Assembly (NCBI GenBank): GCA_018136815.1 | Contig: CM030935.1 | Location: forward strand, 5,586,448-5,650,447 | Source: Isochrysis galbana | Lineage: Eukaryota > Haptophyta > Isochrysidales > Isochrysidaceae | Direction: 5' to 3' | Length of the DNA: 64,000 bases | Shown here: positions 10,153-20,818 of the stretch, in pieces | How positions within the stretch are numbered: the first letter of the stretch is position 1 | How the letters are laid out: each line of letters starts with the position of its first letter | Made by a program: the position numbers and the translations under genes | Notes under the pieces: model-generated | Database searches by the model: none | What the model was told of the DNA's origin: nothing | The model's input: the letters and a program-made list of their open reading frames with translations, nothing else

Positions 10153-11060
10153 TCAAGGAGTACACTCGGGCGGATGAGACGACTCGTGCATCAGAGGCAT
10201 TGCGCCGCGCCCTTCACGTGCAGTAGTCGATCACTCTTCGCACGGCCCGACGCTCGGACCCGTGAGGCAGGAACCGCCTGCCCGCCCGCCGCTGTCCGAT
10301 GGCCGCCCGCCGCCTGCGGAGTTTGAACGCCTAGTCCAAGAAGGAGGCCCTCTCGTCCGGCATGCTGCCTCTGTTGTTGCGTCGGGTGACTCCAAACTCC
10401 GAGGAGCTGCTGCGTGCCGTCTCGTTGCGTGCCTTCGACAATGTATGGCCGCCCTTGCGGCGCGCTGAACATCTCCAGGGCCGCATCGGTCGGGGCGATC
10501 CGCCCACGAGAGGCATGCACACGTGCCAGGGGATGGTGGCTTCTACCTGCTCCTAGAAACCTCGGGCTTCCATGCAACTATCAAAGCCTGAGAGTGAGCG
10601 CGTTCTGCTATCATTTTGGTGTCACTATGAGTAGGAATAGGCGGGTGTATGTGAGCAACGATTTGCCTCGCGCGGCAGCATGCAGGCGATTGTCGTGGCA
10701 AAGGCGATAGGGGACGGGCATCATCACATACTAGCTTGGTCACTCACGCATTTCAAGGCGCTCCCCAAACCAAGCACTCTTCACGAATTTATGATAGGGA
10801 CTTCTACCTGCCGCCGCGAGGGAGGCATATGTATATGTCTGTCTCTAAAGCGCCAAAGCCCTGCTTAGGCCCTAGGGGTTCCCAAATTGATCCTATGTGC
10901 TACATTTACATTTGTCTTCACCGTCCTTCAGGATGACTAGGGGAGTACCGGGGCTCACGTACCCCCGCGTATGATTCATATATATCCACGACTTGTATGA
11001 AATGATGGGAGCGCGGCGATGTCAGAGCAAGGCTCATCTCACTCTTGGCTCTTGGAGATG
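10153..11060. other. Intergenic region downstream of the temptin/b561 gene
   Basis: No gene is recognised. A short frame at about 10262-10468 encodes an Arg/Ala-rich helical peptide without motifs. The stretch 10580-10990 is less GC-rich than neighbouring genes and has no coding signal that I can see. Confidence 0.45.
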
Positions 11061-11069
11061 GCCTGCGAA

Positions 11070-11265
11070 GGCGAGAAGCGCTCAATCACCATCACCCACC
11101 GCATGGAAAAGCGTTCAATCACCATCAGCCTACACGTGGAACGCGCTCAATCACCATCACCCCCCACCGCATGGAAAAAGCGCTCAATCACCGTCAGCCT
11201 ACACGTGGAACGCGTTCAATCGCCATCACCCCCACCGCATGGAAAAAGCGTTCAATCGCGGAGGA
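11070..11265 (+). repeat. 33-bp-unit minisatellite array 1
   Basis: About five to six units of 33 bp alternate between two types. Both begin near aagcg(c/t)tcaatcaccatca; one ends in caccgcatggaa and the other in ctacacgtggaa. The period is a multiple of three, so one frame reads as an 11-residue KRSITI-type peptide repeat. The array ends in a conserved trailer, gcggaggatcgtggggatca, followed by the inverted-repeat arm at about 11279. Related arrays lie at 11838-11890, 18120-18290, 18862-19020 and 40820-40885. Confidence 0.8.
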
Positions 11266-11278
11266 TCGTGGGGATCAT

Positions 11279-11823
11279 GAGGGTAGCGCTATCCAACCCA
11301 CTCGTTTGGCAAGAGGGTATGCTTACGCGAGACTGACAACACCCTATCCACCAATGTCCTTACATCTTTCTTGATATTATCATCTAACAGAATCGAATTC
11401 AAGTCATGTTCCTTTGGATTAACAATGTTATCCATTTGGTGTACTAACCCCGCATTTTGTGCAATTTGCCTGAGCTCATCGTAATTGACACAACGTTTGA
11501 ATGATATGTATGCCCTTATGAACCGGCCATAATTGTCATTTGGAAGGTTATTAACGAAGTTTGTGTACAGCTCATACTCTTTGTCTTGAGAAAGAGCTCG
11601 ATCAATTTCGAGCTTCCACGCGTGGTTGTCGCTGAGACGGCTTTCAAGGAGGTTTTGGATCGTCTCAGGATTTAGTACTGTGTAATTTATTCCAAAGCTG
11701 TTGGTATGTGACATGTTTGTTGTTATTAATGTAAGTATTTTTTGTTGTTGTGCACCACTTCGAGCGGGCTGAGAGACATGCATACCCCCTCTTGCCAAAC
11801 GAGTGGGTTGGGTAGCTACCCTC
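11279..11823. mobile_element. Small inverted-repeat element carrying an AT-rich ORF
   Basis: Arms of about 44 bp at 11279-11322 and 11780-11823 are inverted copies with a few mismatches; both contain ccaacccactcgtttggcaa. Between them lies AT-rich DNA unlike the surroundings. A third copy of the arm, in direct orientation, lies at 11904-11952, and a partial one at about 18100-18130 (minus). No transposase is recognised, so the element may be non-autonomous or a repeat captured around foreign DNA. Confidence 0.55.
11289..11714 (-). CDS. AT-rich orphan ORF inside an inverted-repeat element
   Basis: From ATG 11714 the frame encodes 141 residues, rich in Asn, Asp, Ile and Leu, without signal peptide, membrane segment or a motif I know. 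Secondary structure looks mostly helical. Codons favour A or T in third position (AAT, GAT, ATT, AAA), opposite to the C/G-ending codons of every host gene in this window, which suggests foreign origin. The last dozen codons and the TAG stop lie within the left inverted-repeat arm, so repeat and gene overlap. AT-rich viruses or virus-like elements of algae are one conceivable source, but nothing here identifies one. Confidence 0.5.
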   Translation of the reverse strand: MSHTNSFGINYTVLNPETIQNLLESRLSDNHAWKLEIDRALSQDKEYELYTNFVNNLPNDNYGRFIRAYISFKRCVNYDELRQIAQNAGLVHQMDNIVNPKEHDLNSILLDDNIKKDVRTLVDRVLSVSRKHTLLPNEWVG

Positions 11824-11829
11824 CTGAAG

Positions 11830-11952
11830 GCGAGAAAGGCGAGAAGCGCTCAATCACCATCCCCCACCGCATGGAAAAGCGTTCAATCGCGGAGGATCGT
11901 GGGGATCATGAGGGTAGCGCTATCCAACCCACTCGTTTGGCAAGAGGGTATG
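11830..11952 (+). repeat. 33-bp minisatellite array 2 plus conserved trailer
   Basis: About two units of the 33-bp repeat are followed by the same gcggaggatcgtggggatca trailer and arm sequence as at 11252-11322, in the same orientation. This makes a direct-repeat pair bracketing the AT-rich ORF element. Confidence 0.7.
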
Positions 11953-11989
11953 CTGGCGATGTCAGCCTGAACGAAGGGGTCCTTAGGGT

Positions 11990-13533
11990 CTGTGCGAAAA
12001 CGTCTCACCCACCAGCCACAGAAGCAGGGGACAGGAAGGGCCCTGTTCCCTGCAGACCAGCAGAGCCAGCCTCTGGCTCTGCCGCCTCCCCCCACTGGCC
12101 TGTCGGCCCATCAAGGACTCCCCATGGTGGGTGGCAGCCTGGCTGCCACCCCCATGGTGGCAACTCCTACCAGCAGTGCACCCCTCGTGGGCGGGCACTA
12201 CACACAACAAACAATTCTTGGGGCCTTTACGGCTTCCAACCCTCTCAACAACACTGCACAGATGTCATACGCTGAGGGGTGGACAAAGAACACAACTATT
12301 ATCTGCGCCGGAGTGGAGTCTATCACGTAGTCAAGCTCAACGTGATGGGGGAACCCCATATTTATGAAAGGGCCAACCCGCAGCCATCACCAGAAGAATT
12401 ATGCACCCCATTGAAATGGGGACGAGCGTACGACGTACGACGGTCCGGCCGAGACGGCGTACCCGATACCACAGGAGTACACGTTCAAAGGCGCAAACAA
12501 AACCCTAGAGGATGTTAACGTCAAGGCGCTGACCAGAGCGTTTCTCGCATTGAGAAAAACGAAGAAACAAAAATCCACATTGAGGTGGGAAAAACGACTG
12601 CCGGACATCTCCGGGAAATGGAAACAAGTATCTCAGCTATACAAATACAACTTTTTAACGCCAAGAGACTCATATATGCACTTCAAACACGTCCTGCATA
12701 GGAGAATAGCCACGGCGAACCGGTTCGCTGACGATCCGACGTGCCGCTTTTGTGGTATAGCCCCCGAAAGCTCCACCCACATAGCCACGTGCATCGCGAC
12801 GGCGCCCATCTTCGAATTCATAGAAGGGCTTCTGGGGACAAATCTGAGGCCGGGCTCCGAGATAGCCCAACGTCTCTTTTGCTACCAGGTAGAGAGACCG
12901 CATCCCTCCTCGGGGTACTTAGGTATCCTGGCGTGGAGATACATCCTCACGGACTTTTATAACATCCAATATGGCAACGCGGACGGTAGGTCCGTTAGAA
13001 CAATCTTGAGAGCGATCCTAATGAGGTACCACTTATTAGTAACGGCGAAGGTCGGTTTCTTTCAAAGGTTAAAAAAACAGCGCGAGAACATGGGGCTACA
13101 CGCCCCGAGCAACAAACATATCCGGAAAATGATAAGCCCCCTGTACACTATAGACAAGGATTTCAACCTAGGAGCATCAGAAGACCTCTTGCAGGCGGCG
13201 AGAGGACTGGACATAAGAAACATCACCTAGGGTAGCCAAATCTCTTAATAGGAACCGCACCGGATACCAATAAGGACCTCACGCTATATTAATGAGGAAA
13301 AACCCGAGCCGAATCTAGATCAAGAGACGAGCCACAACCTCCCACCCCCTTCTCTCCAACTCCCGGCCGAAGCAGCGCGCGCGGCCTCCCTGGAACCAGC
13401 TTCTCCGCCAGAGAGGGAACTGGGGAAGGGGAAGGGGGTTGTTTAGGGGTTAAGGTTGGGTAGTAGGGAGGTACACTAGCAAGCTGCCTCACGCCGTGTA
13501 CGTAGCGGGAATTTTTAAGAAGATTTTTTTTTT
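11990..13533 (+). mobile_element. Retroelement family 1, copy B (internally deleted)
   Basis: The 5' part (about 12030-12275) encodes ORF1 segments shared with copy A (DQQSQ, TQQTILGAFTASNP, SYAEG). At about 12278 it jumps into the ORF2 C-terminal region at a point equivalent to about 25854 in copy C, so the middle, including any reverse transcriptase, is deleted. The ORF2 tail runs to 13230 and the 3' UTR to the T-run at 13524-13533. Confidence 0.7.
12280..13230 (+). pseudogene. ORF2 C-terminal region of retroelement family 1 (zf-RVT-like)
   Basis: Reading frames 12279-12518 and 12550-13230 together match the ORF2 tail at 25855-26804, with a frame change near 12430-12560. The second frame holds a basic STLRWEKRLP segment, a conserved FKHVLHRR helix and a C-x2-C-x8-H-x3-C zinc knuckle (CRFCGIAPESSTHIATC). 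It also contains LAWRYILTDFYNIQYGNADG and ends at TAG 13228-13230. This matches the zf-RVT region after the reverse transcriptase in non-LTR elements. No RT or endonuclease remains in this copy. Confidence 0.65.
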
Positions 13534-13539
13534 ATTTAT

Positions 13540-13652
13540 TTGGCTGTATTTGTATTTGCAGGCCTCAACACCGTATTTCGTATTTCCCATCTAGGCCTAG
13601 CACCACGGATGGGGAATACGGTGTTGGGGCTTGGGCCTGCAAATACAGCCAA
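13540..13652. repeat. Fold-back (hairpin) repeat next to a retroelement tail
   Basis: Left arm 13540-13591 and right arm 13608-13652 are imperfect inverted copies, matching through tttgcaggc, caacaccgtattt and cccatc. Related half-arms follow at about 13730-13850 (caaatacagatgtatttggcc, gtatttcccatcgagg) and at 41985-42020. It starts right after the T-run that ends copy B. Confidence 0.65.
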
Positions 13653-14892
13653 TAAATACATATGTCACATGTCTTTGGCCTCCGGCCAAAAACATTTCAA
13701 ACACATTCGAGGCCTACAACCCAGGGCGCGCTTCAAACACAGCCAAATACAGATGTATTTGGCCTGAGGCCAAATACGGTAGAGACGTATTTCCCATCGA
13801 GGCCCAGCCACACCGTATTTCTATTTCCTATTCCCCATCGAGGCTTCCCAGCCGCGCGAGGAGGCGAGCCGCTGGCAGGGGGGGGGGATTTTCTCCTTCT
13901 TTTTTTGGGGGGGGGGGGGGGGGGAGGCGAGGGCGAGGTCCGTCTTCCGTCGGGCTGCAGCGGGGCTGCAGGGGGGGGGGAAGGGGGGGGGGGGGGGGGG
14001 GGGCGCGGGGGGGGATCCGGCGCCCTCTCTGCCGGCGGGAGAACGCGGCGAGATCGGGCGGTCGGATCGGGAAGCGGAGGTGGGGGACGGGGGAGAAGCC
14101 TTTCAAACATGGGCGAGCACCCCCGCGGGGAGGGCCTCGCATCTCGCCGCAATCTGGCCGAGGGGCATCAGCGCTCCGCTATGAGGGCCGTCCGCCCACA
14201 CCGGATCTCGTGGGCGCCGTGCAAGCCCCGCCTTCCCCTGGCCCACCCCGAGGAGTTTCACACGTAGACGGACCTCACAATGATATTACTCGGAGGTGCC
14301 CCCGGGGGGCGTGCGGTATGGGGGCAGTCCCGTCTGGGGAGATGCCGAGAGATTTCCCGCTCTTTTCGCTTCTCTCCCTCTCTCTCTCTCTCTCGGCGGC
14401 CACGGCGGTCCCATCCCACCCACCCCCCGCGTCCACCGCGTTTCACAGAAAGAAACGTCGCCGTGCGAAAGGAAATCTCGTGATGCAGCCGACGGTGCAG
14501 CCGGCTCTCGCGGTCCGTACAGGCGCTCCGCACCCCATGGGCCTTCTTTCGCCGTACACGCAAGGTTTCTTCTCTAAAAATCGGCCCCTCCTGCTGGCTC
14601 TTCACCAAAAGCCGCGTGCTCTCTCTCCCCTCTCTCCCTCTCTCGCTCTCTTCCCATTCCTCCTCTTCTCCTCTCACAGCTTCTCCCCTCTCCTTCCCCC
14701 TTCTCTTCTCTCTCTCTTCTCTCTCTCTCCTCCTCCCTCAGTTCCCTCTCCCCAGCACAGACCTACCCGCCACTCGCACACAAACGCACACCGCCCGCTG
14801 CCTCTTCACGGCTCTCACGCAAGCGCTCGCCCTCCCTCCCCTCCCTCTCCACCCGCTGACCCGCTCCACGTTCCCTCTCTCTCTCTCTCAAG
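13653..14892. other. Low-complexity region and CT tract upstream of the second temptin gene
   Basis: It includes G homopolymers (13905-14030) and a long coding-strand CT tract (about 14620-14890) running up to the ATG at 14893. No other exon is recognised; open frames here follow from base composition. Confidence 0.6.
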
Positions 14893-16035
14893 ATGTGGTC
14901 CCGCCTCTCCCTCCTCCTCCTCCTCGGTGTCGGCCGCATCGCCCTCGCATCGCCAGACCGCCTCCCTCTCCTCCTAGCCCTCGGTCTCGCGCCCCTCTCC
15001 CTTGCCATCCCCCAAAACCTAGACAAGGTGCCCAACGCGTACGCAAACGGGCAGGCAACCGGCCACGCTGGCGGAGATGGCGCCTTCCGCTGGGACTTCA
15101 AGGCGGCCGGTTACGTCTGGACCCGGGACCTCTGTGAGGCTGACACCGATGGCGACGGCCAGTCCAACGGGCTCGAGCTGGGCGACCCGTGCTGCGTGTG
15201 GGCCATCGGCGCCGATGAGGCGGCGCTCAAGGGCTTCGTGCAGGACGGTCTGCCAACAAGCGAGGATCCGGCGGGCATCTCGATCGCCGGACTCGCCGAC
15301 AGCATGACGACACGCACGATGCCAGACTGCTCCGCCGAAATCGTGCCAACGCCCTTGCCGCCGGCCGCCGCGCCAACGTCCTCGCCGCCGCCCGCGCCGC
15401 CCACACCGCCGGCGCCGCCGCCCAACGTCTGCTTTACCGGCTATGTGATGGACAAGCTGTGCATCGACAACGGGTACATGTTCCCCGATGGCGGCCTCGA
15501 GACGCTCAGGTTTCCCGAGACGCATACCGTCCACTGTCTGATCGACATCCTGGCGTGTGTTCGCTCGGGCTACGAGATGCTGCAGGACCCACAGCAAGGT
15601 GACAAGTACTGCCGCGCGTTTTCGCTGGACGACGGAGGCAACGACATGGTCGTCGCCAACGCCAAGCGCTACGGCTCGCCCGAGAACGGCTGCTCCACCT
15701 GCACTGGCGAGATCGGCACCGTCGAGCGCGGACTCCGCCTAACCGTCATCGGCTACGTCTCCGATGAACTGGCCGACCCGCCCGTCCTCACGGTCACTGA
15801 GATTCGCGATCCCGAAGACGGTTGTGGTCAGCTCACAGAGACGGTGCTAGAGTGCACTGCTGGCGCGCAGCTCGAGTGTCCCGAGGGCTGCGCGCCGGCC
15901 AGCTCTTCATTCGTCCGCCGCCGCATGCGCTCAATCCTCTTCTCGAGTCTGCCCTCGTGCCCCGCGGGATGCATCGCCGCGAGCGAGCCGGAACCCGAGC
16001 CAGAACCGGAGCCGGAGCCCGCGCCCGAGCCTGAA

Positions 16036-16097
<62 letters not shown>

Positions 16098-16137
16098 ACA
16101 ACCTGCCAACGGGCGGCGGCTTTCTGGGCATGAGTAA
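14893..16137 (+). CDS. Secreted temptin-domain protein with Cys-rich domain and Glu-Pro tail
   Basis: The single frame of 414 residues starts at an ATG directly after a CT tract. Two hydrophobic stretches (about 4-18 and 23-38) form a long signal region. Residues about 40-105 are a temptin-like domain with the motif [21 protein letters not shown] Pro-rich linker leads to a second Cys-rich domain (about 180-345; [20 protein letters not shown], paired C-x2-C). The C-terminus is an (Glu-Pro)n run of about 40 residues encoded by an imperfect GAGCCT repeat (15990-16107). There is no membrane anchor, so secretion is likely; the function is unknown. Just downstream, an acceptor at about 16233 opens another short Glu/Pro-rich frame (ends TAA at about 16292), but the donor phase at 16133 does not fit, so I did not join it. 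Confidence 0.8.
16029..16107 (+). repeat. GAGCCT hexanucleotide repeat inside the temptin gene
   Basis: Roughly a dozen near-perfect GAGCCT units encode the Glu-Pro tail; length variation would change the tail in steps of two residues. Confidence 0.85.
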
Positions 16138-17075
16138 GGATCGTGGCTGCCCTGACGGTCGCCATGTAGCAACTGTACGCCGCCTGGACGCGCACCAACC
16201 CCTCCTGGCTTCGATGATGAACTACCCCGCAGGCTGTGAGCCGGATTTCACACTGCAAGGCCAAGACAAGCCAGAGCCCGAGCCGATGCCGTAAGTCCTC
16301 TTTGGCGCGGCGGCAAATGAGATAGGAGTGAATTGTCGCATCGCATGTGATGACATCGCGCCGTATCCTTGTAGGCCGTCGGACCCGCACACCTCCCTTG
16401 ATAGCTGGCGTGACGGCTAGAGGGTGCAGACTAAACTTCCGAGACAACCGAGTTCATCAATGCAAGGCACACACATGATGGTCTTTTGTCGAGCAAGCGA
16501 AGTCAAGGAAGCGCCGTGGGGAGGTGCTGGCGTGACGTGTGGATTCGCCGTGTGGCTCCGATGAGCTGCCGATCTAGACAAGCAGTTGGGACGCGCACGA
16601 GCTACATACGGGTCACATTAAGGTTCGCATATTTCGTGATGCTTCCCGTCGTGCGGGGTCGCTAATAGGTTGACGAATGAGTGGCATTCGATTCTACACC
16701 TTTTGCCGCAGCGTTGTGTTCGATGGTGACCATACGCGCACACGAATGTAGATCGATCGATTGGATCAATCCACACACACGCACAAGTAATGTTGCACGT
16801 TGCACAATCACGTGCGCTTCATGTTGACTATGCTTGAGCCACCAACGGGAGTCGTGTGCTGGTTTCCCTTGCCCTTGCGTGTCCTTTTGTTTGAATCATT
16901 TTGCGAAGTTGAGTGTGTAATAAATAGTAGCTGGATAAAACACTTGTGGTCTGCTGCGTTTGCAAGTTCACAAACGAACATGGGGTTTGCGCTAGACGTT
17001 GCGATGCTTCAGATTTGCTTATTAAACCTTATAGTAGTAGTGGTAATATTCTCCATCTTCAGATGTTTTTTGGTA
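16138..17075. other. Intergenic region, relatively AT-rich in its second half
   Basis: No gene recognised. The part from about 16600 to 17075 has lower GC than the genes and no conserved frame. Confidence 0.5.
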
Positions 17076-17079
17076 GTAA

Positions 17080-17300
17080 TATTCTCACTGCACACGCGGC
17101 CGTGGACCCGCTGCTATCGCGTACCAAACTTTCTACACCCCCACTCCCCCCCCCCCCCCCCCGCCGCCATCAGGCGACTCCCCCCATGCACTACTAGGGG
17201 GATCGGGGTGAAGGGCTTAGATATGGTCCGGTGCCCCCCTCCCCCGGTAGATTTTCCCCCACTTCAGCGGTCGTTTGCTTTCATTTCGTACCCCCCCCCC
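17080..17300 (-). repeat. Inverted copy of the 5700-5920 repeat
   Basis: The sequence from cacacgcggccgtggaccc through a long C-run to ggcttagatatggtccgg is the reverse complement of 5700-5920, with substitutions and C-run length differences. It is therefore a dispersed repeat shared with the 751-bp insertion. Confidence 0.7.
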
Positions 17301-17624
17301 CCCCGAACCCACTCTTGGGGGACGAGCTGCGCGGTTTCTCGTCCCCAAGTTCACTCATAAGTCAGAAGCAACAAGGTGCTCAAACCAATACACGCCGAGT
17401 CGCCGCTAGTCGCTCGCGAAAGAGGGGCGCAGGATCACCCCTCCGGCCCCCCGGTGCTTTTTCCCGGAAAGTCGTTCGACGTCGGTCGGTCCGCCTCAAT
17501 GGGTTTTCCCTCATTGTAGCTTGTGGGGAGTTACAATTGGAGCCGGGGGTAGATCGGAGGTTGTGACTGTCGACCTCTTAGTGCTTGCCTTTTTGTTGGT
17601 CCTAGTTAGTGGGGAGGTTTGCGC

Positions 17625-17880
17625 CCTGGGTGCTAGAGTCCTCTCAAGTGTGCACGTGTGCACTTCGTAATGCACACTATCGTGTGCGCCTCCCACGTCA
17701 CGAGAATCCTTTTGGCTGCGGCGGGGGGGGGGGTGCGTTTCGGGTGTGCTAGAGTCCTCTCAAGTGTGCACTTCGTAATGCACACTATCGTGTGCGCCTC
17801 CCACGCCTGGAGACTCCTTCTAGTGGGGGAGGTTTGCGCTTTGGGAGCTGTTGTGCGCCTCCCCCACGTCAGCAGAATCC
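17625..17880. repeat. Tandem duplication of about 115 bp
   Basis: Two adjacent units each contain gctagagtcctctcaagtgt, ttcgtaatgcacactatcgt and gtgcgcctcccacg, followed by a gagaatcctt or gagactcctt segment. A third partial unit begins near 17845. No coding sense. Confidence 0.7.
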
Positions 17881-18034
17881 TTCTGGAGGGGAGGGCCAAG
17901 CGCAAAGTTACCACAAGAGGATTTCCTGACGTGGGCCCTGTGCACATCCTTAGTGGGTGATTGAGCGCTTCTCGCCTGAGTGAATCAATCAAGGGCGTCA
18001 AGTAACTTTCGCGACAGTTGGACGTGAGGGGCCG

Positions 18035-18290
18035 TCCGCATAGCGTTTTTGTATGTAACTAACGTTGGTGTGATTACAGTGGGAGAAAAAATGACGTGTG
18101 GGTTGGATAGCTACCCTCATGATCCCCACGATCTTCCGCGATTGAGAACGCTTTTCCATGTGTAGGCTGATGGTGATTGGACGCTTCTCCATGCGGTGGG
18201 GGTGATGGCGATTGAACGCGTTCCCACGTGTAGGCTGATGGTGATTAAACGCTTTTCTATGCTGTGGGTGATGGTGATTGAGCGCTTCTC
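18035..18290 (-). repeat. 33-bp minisatellite array 3 with trailer
   Basis: Read on the minus strand, about five 33-bp units are followed by the gcggaagatcgtggggatca trailer and an arm-like end. Beyond this lies a 60-bp segment (18035-18095; cgttggtgtgattacagtgg) repeated directly at 18675-18735. Confidence 0.75.
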
Positions 18291-18294
18291 GCCT

Positions 18295-18640
18295 TATCCT
18301 GTTGTTCTCAGGTTCGTTGTCCGTCGTTGTTCGCTGCGTCGCTGCACTCAAGCAGTCTAGGCTCCCTCCCAGAGGGAAGAGTCCTTTGTAGGTCTAACAA
18401 TCTCTTACTATCCAACACACTAGGGCCGCTAGGAGCACCTCACCGCCCCACAGCCCTTCGTTCGCCGTTCGTTCCCAGTCCAGACACCCAAATGGGGATG
18501 CCCGACCCCATCCAGAATTTCATTCACCCGACTCCCGGCGGGGAGGAGGGCCAAACCGCCGCGCTAACCGCCGGTGCCGCTCGCGACGGAGTGGCTCAGA
18601 GCCCTCCGGTAACGCTCGACTCGACAGTGTTAAGCCTTCG
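18295..18640 (+). mobile_element. Dispersed 340-bp repeat, copy 1 (putative 5' end of retroelement family 2)
   Basis: It matches 27505-27845 over about 340 bp. It contains an ATG (18492) opening a frame with MPDPIQNFIHPTPGGEEGQ, conserved in both copies, which suggests the start of an element-encoded ORF1-like protein. A family 2 3' end follows at 19026-19142. Confidence 0.55.
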
Positions 18641-18861
18641 GCCACCAAGAGAAAGGCGAGAGGCAACAACGCGCATAGCGTTTTCGCATGTAACGTTGGT
18701 GTGATTACAGTGGGAGGAAAGATGACGTGAGGCGACAAACGTCTAATCACCCACCAACAAACCAACAAAGGACGTGCAAAGGCGCTTCAACCGCCATCCG
18801 TCCCACACACACACTCTTACATCCACTTTGACGCGAGCATCGATGGGGATATGCTTCCGGG

Positions 18862-19020
18862 AGGTGATGGCGATTGAACGCTTTTCCATGTGTAGGCTGA
18901 TGGTGATTGAACGCTTTTCCATGCGGTGGGGGTGATGGCGATTGAACGCGTTTCCACGTGTAGGCTGATGGTGATTGAACGCTTTTCTATGCTGTGGGTG
19001 ATGGTGATTGAGCGCTTCTC
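18862..19020 (-). repeat. 33-bp minisatellite array 4
   Basis: About five units of the alternating 33-bp repeat, minus orientation, nearly identical to array 3. It directly adjoins a retroelement family 2 3' segment. Confidence 0.75.
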
Positions 19021-19025
19021 GCCTG

Positions 19026-19142
19026 GGAGGAGGTGGAGGGAGGGAAGAGCTAAGGGCGGTGTCGGAGTAGAAGTAGAGCAAGGGGAACCTTGAACTAGTA
19101 GGTGTGTAGCGTGTAGCCCAGAATCTTCAAACGTTTTTTTGA
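19026..19142 (+). mobile_element. Retroelement family 2, 3' end fragment
   Basis: It shares aggaggtggagggagggaag, the gtgtgtagc-cccagaatcttca segment and a terminal T-run with 41870-41985, and more distantly with 27980-28105. Confidence 0.6.
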
Positions 19143-19865
19143 CCATTACTACTGAAGAGCCGTTGCCGATTGCCGACGGGCGACAGTGCCGTTCCGCGTT
19201 TACAAGAAGGTTGCGCTTGAGGCTCAACTTGAGGCTACGGCAGCGACCCAGAGTAGCAGAGTAGCGTATCTTCAATAAAAAAATAAAATCGCTGAAGAAT
19301 CAGGGCTATTGTCTGCACCAGGGGTGGTGCATCATCGCTCGAATACGCGCAAACACCCTTGTCTCCCCCGCCTTCTCCCCCCTCTCCCCTTCCCAAATAC
19401 TCATACTGAAATTATGTCACCGAGATCGTTGTCGTAGTGCTCGTTTGCGCTACACGGCCCCGCGGCCACACCGTACGTTCCGTGAGCACGCGTTGCCCGC
19501 GATTGATCACATGCGAATCACTTCAGCAGCACCCAGGGAAGGTGCAGTGTTGTCAGACATACGGCCGCCGATGATCAATGTCGGCGTTCGATATGCGTGT
19601 CGACGTGCACGGCACGAGGACACCATAGCGCAGACGGAAACGGTTCGGCTCACACAAGATACCCTCTCAAGAGCGAGCGTCACAACCGCGTCGTGCGGTG
19701 CACCAAAGAGGACGAGCAAGGGCCTTCATCAAACGACCACCCGGCGCCGCCCGCCCCTGCTACCGGACGGGGCGCCGCCCGCCCCTACTGGCGGACGGGG
19801 CGCCGCGAATCTTGCGATGGTAGGACAGCCCGAAAGGATGCTCCTTCAGTCTTCCGCTAGGATGC
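19143..19865. other. Intergenic region downstream of the thioredoxin gene
   Basis: No gene recognised. A short GC-rich direct repeat (about 28 bp, cggacggggcgccgcccgcc) occurs at 19742-19805. Confidence 0.5.
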
Positions 19866-20775
19866 TCAGTCAGTCTTTGGCGCCGGCGGGGAGCTCGTGG
19901 CGCCGGCGTCGACGAGCATCTTGCGGACGGCTGACTCAGACCATCCACGTTGCGTGCCAAGCTCAGTCTCGCCGCGGAAGAGCTTGAAGGTGGGCATCGC
20001 CGAAATGCCAAGCAGCTGCGCCACATCGCGCACCTCGTCCACGTTGACCTTAGCAAAAGTAACGCTCGTGAACTCCTCGCTCATCCTCGCATAAACGGGC
20101 GCAGCCGCCTGCGTCCGACGGGAGTGCCCAAAGGTGAGACCGGCGCTTGATGTGCAAGCACATCTGGCAGGGATAAGCGAAGCCGGCCACGGCAGCGGGC
20201 GACGGTTTGTGAAATGGAATCGATTCACCGCAACCGCACAAGGCGATGTGTGGACTTGTGGACAGGGGCGAGGCGACCGCCGCATGCGCATTTGGGCGCG
20301 AGCGCCCACCTTGCACGGCGGGCACCACGTGGCATAGCAGTCGACCATCACCAAACCGCCCTTGGAGAGGAGCTCCCTCCATTCAACGAGCGAGTTGACT
20401 GCCGTGACATTGCCACCCACATCGGGCCACGGCTGCCGTGACCTGTGGGCACAGGACAACGATAAGGGTGATGAGCGGTGCGTCCGTAAGCGCGGGCACG
20501 CTCTGTCCTCTGACTCCTCACTTCTTCACCACTCCTCTATTCTCCGGATGCTCGTTGAGGGCTGCTCCGCCACTCCCACGCGCCTCATGATCGCTCCTCT
20601 TAGCCCCGCCCTCCACTAGCCCACCCCGGTCGCCACTGGGCGTACATCTTGTCTCCGAGAATCCTTCTTGGCCTTGACCCACTCTCTGCCCCACGCCTGA
20701 CTCCTGCGTTCTCCCCCCCCCCCCCTTCCTCCCTTCCCTCCCCCCCCCCCCCCCCCCCCCCCCCCTCCCCCCCCC

Positions 20776-20818
<43 letters not shown>

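Noticed and set aside
11076-11265. 33-bp repeats as a CRISPR array
   Set aside because: Units are contiguous, with no unique spacers of constant length, no cas genes nearby, and a eukaryotic context.
12550-13230. Conserved domain protein at 12550-13230 as a host gene
   Set aside because: Its near copy at 25855-26804 and shared 3' UTR show that it is a retroelement ORF2 tail.
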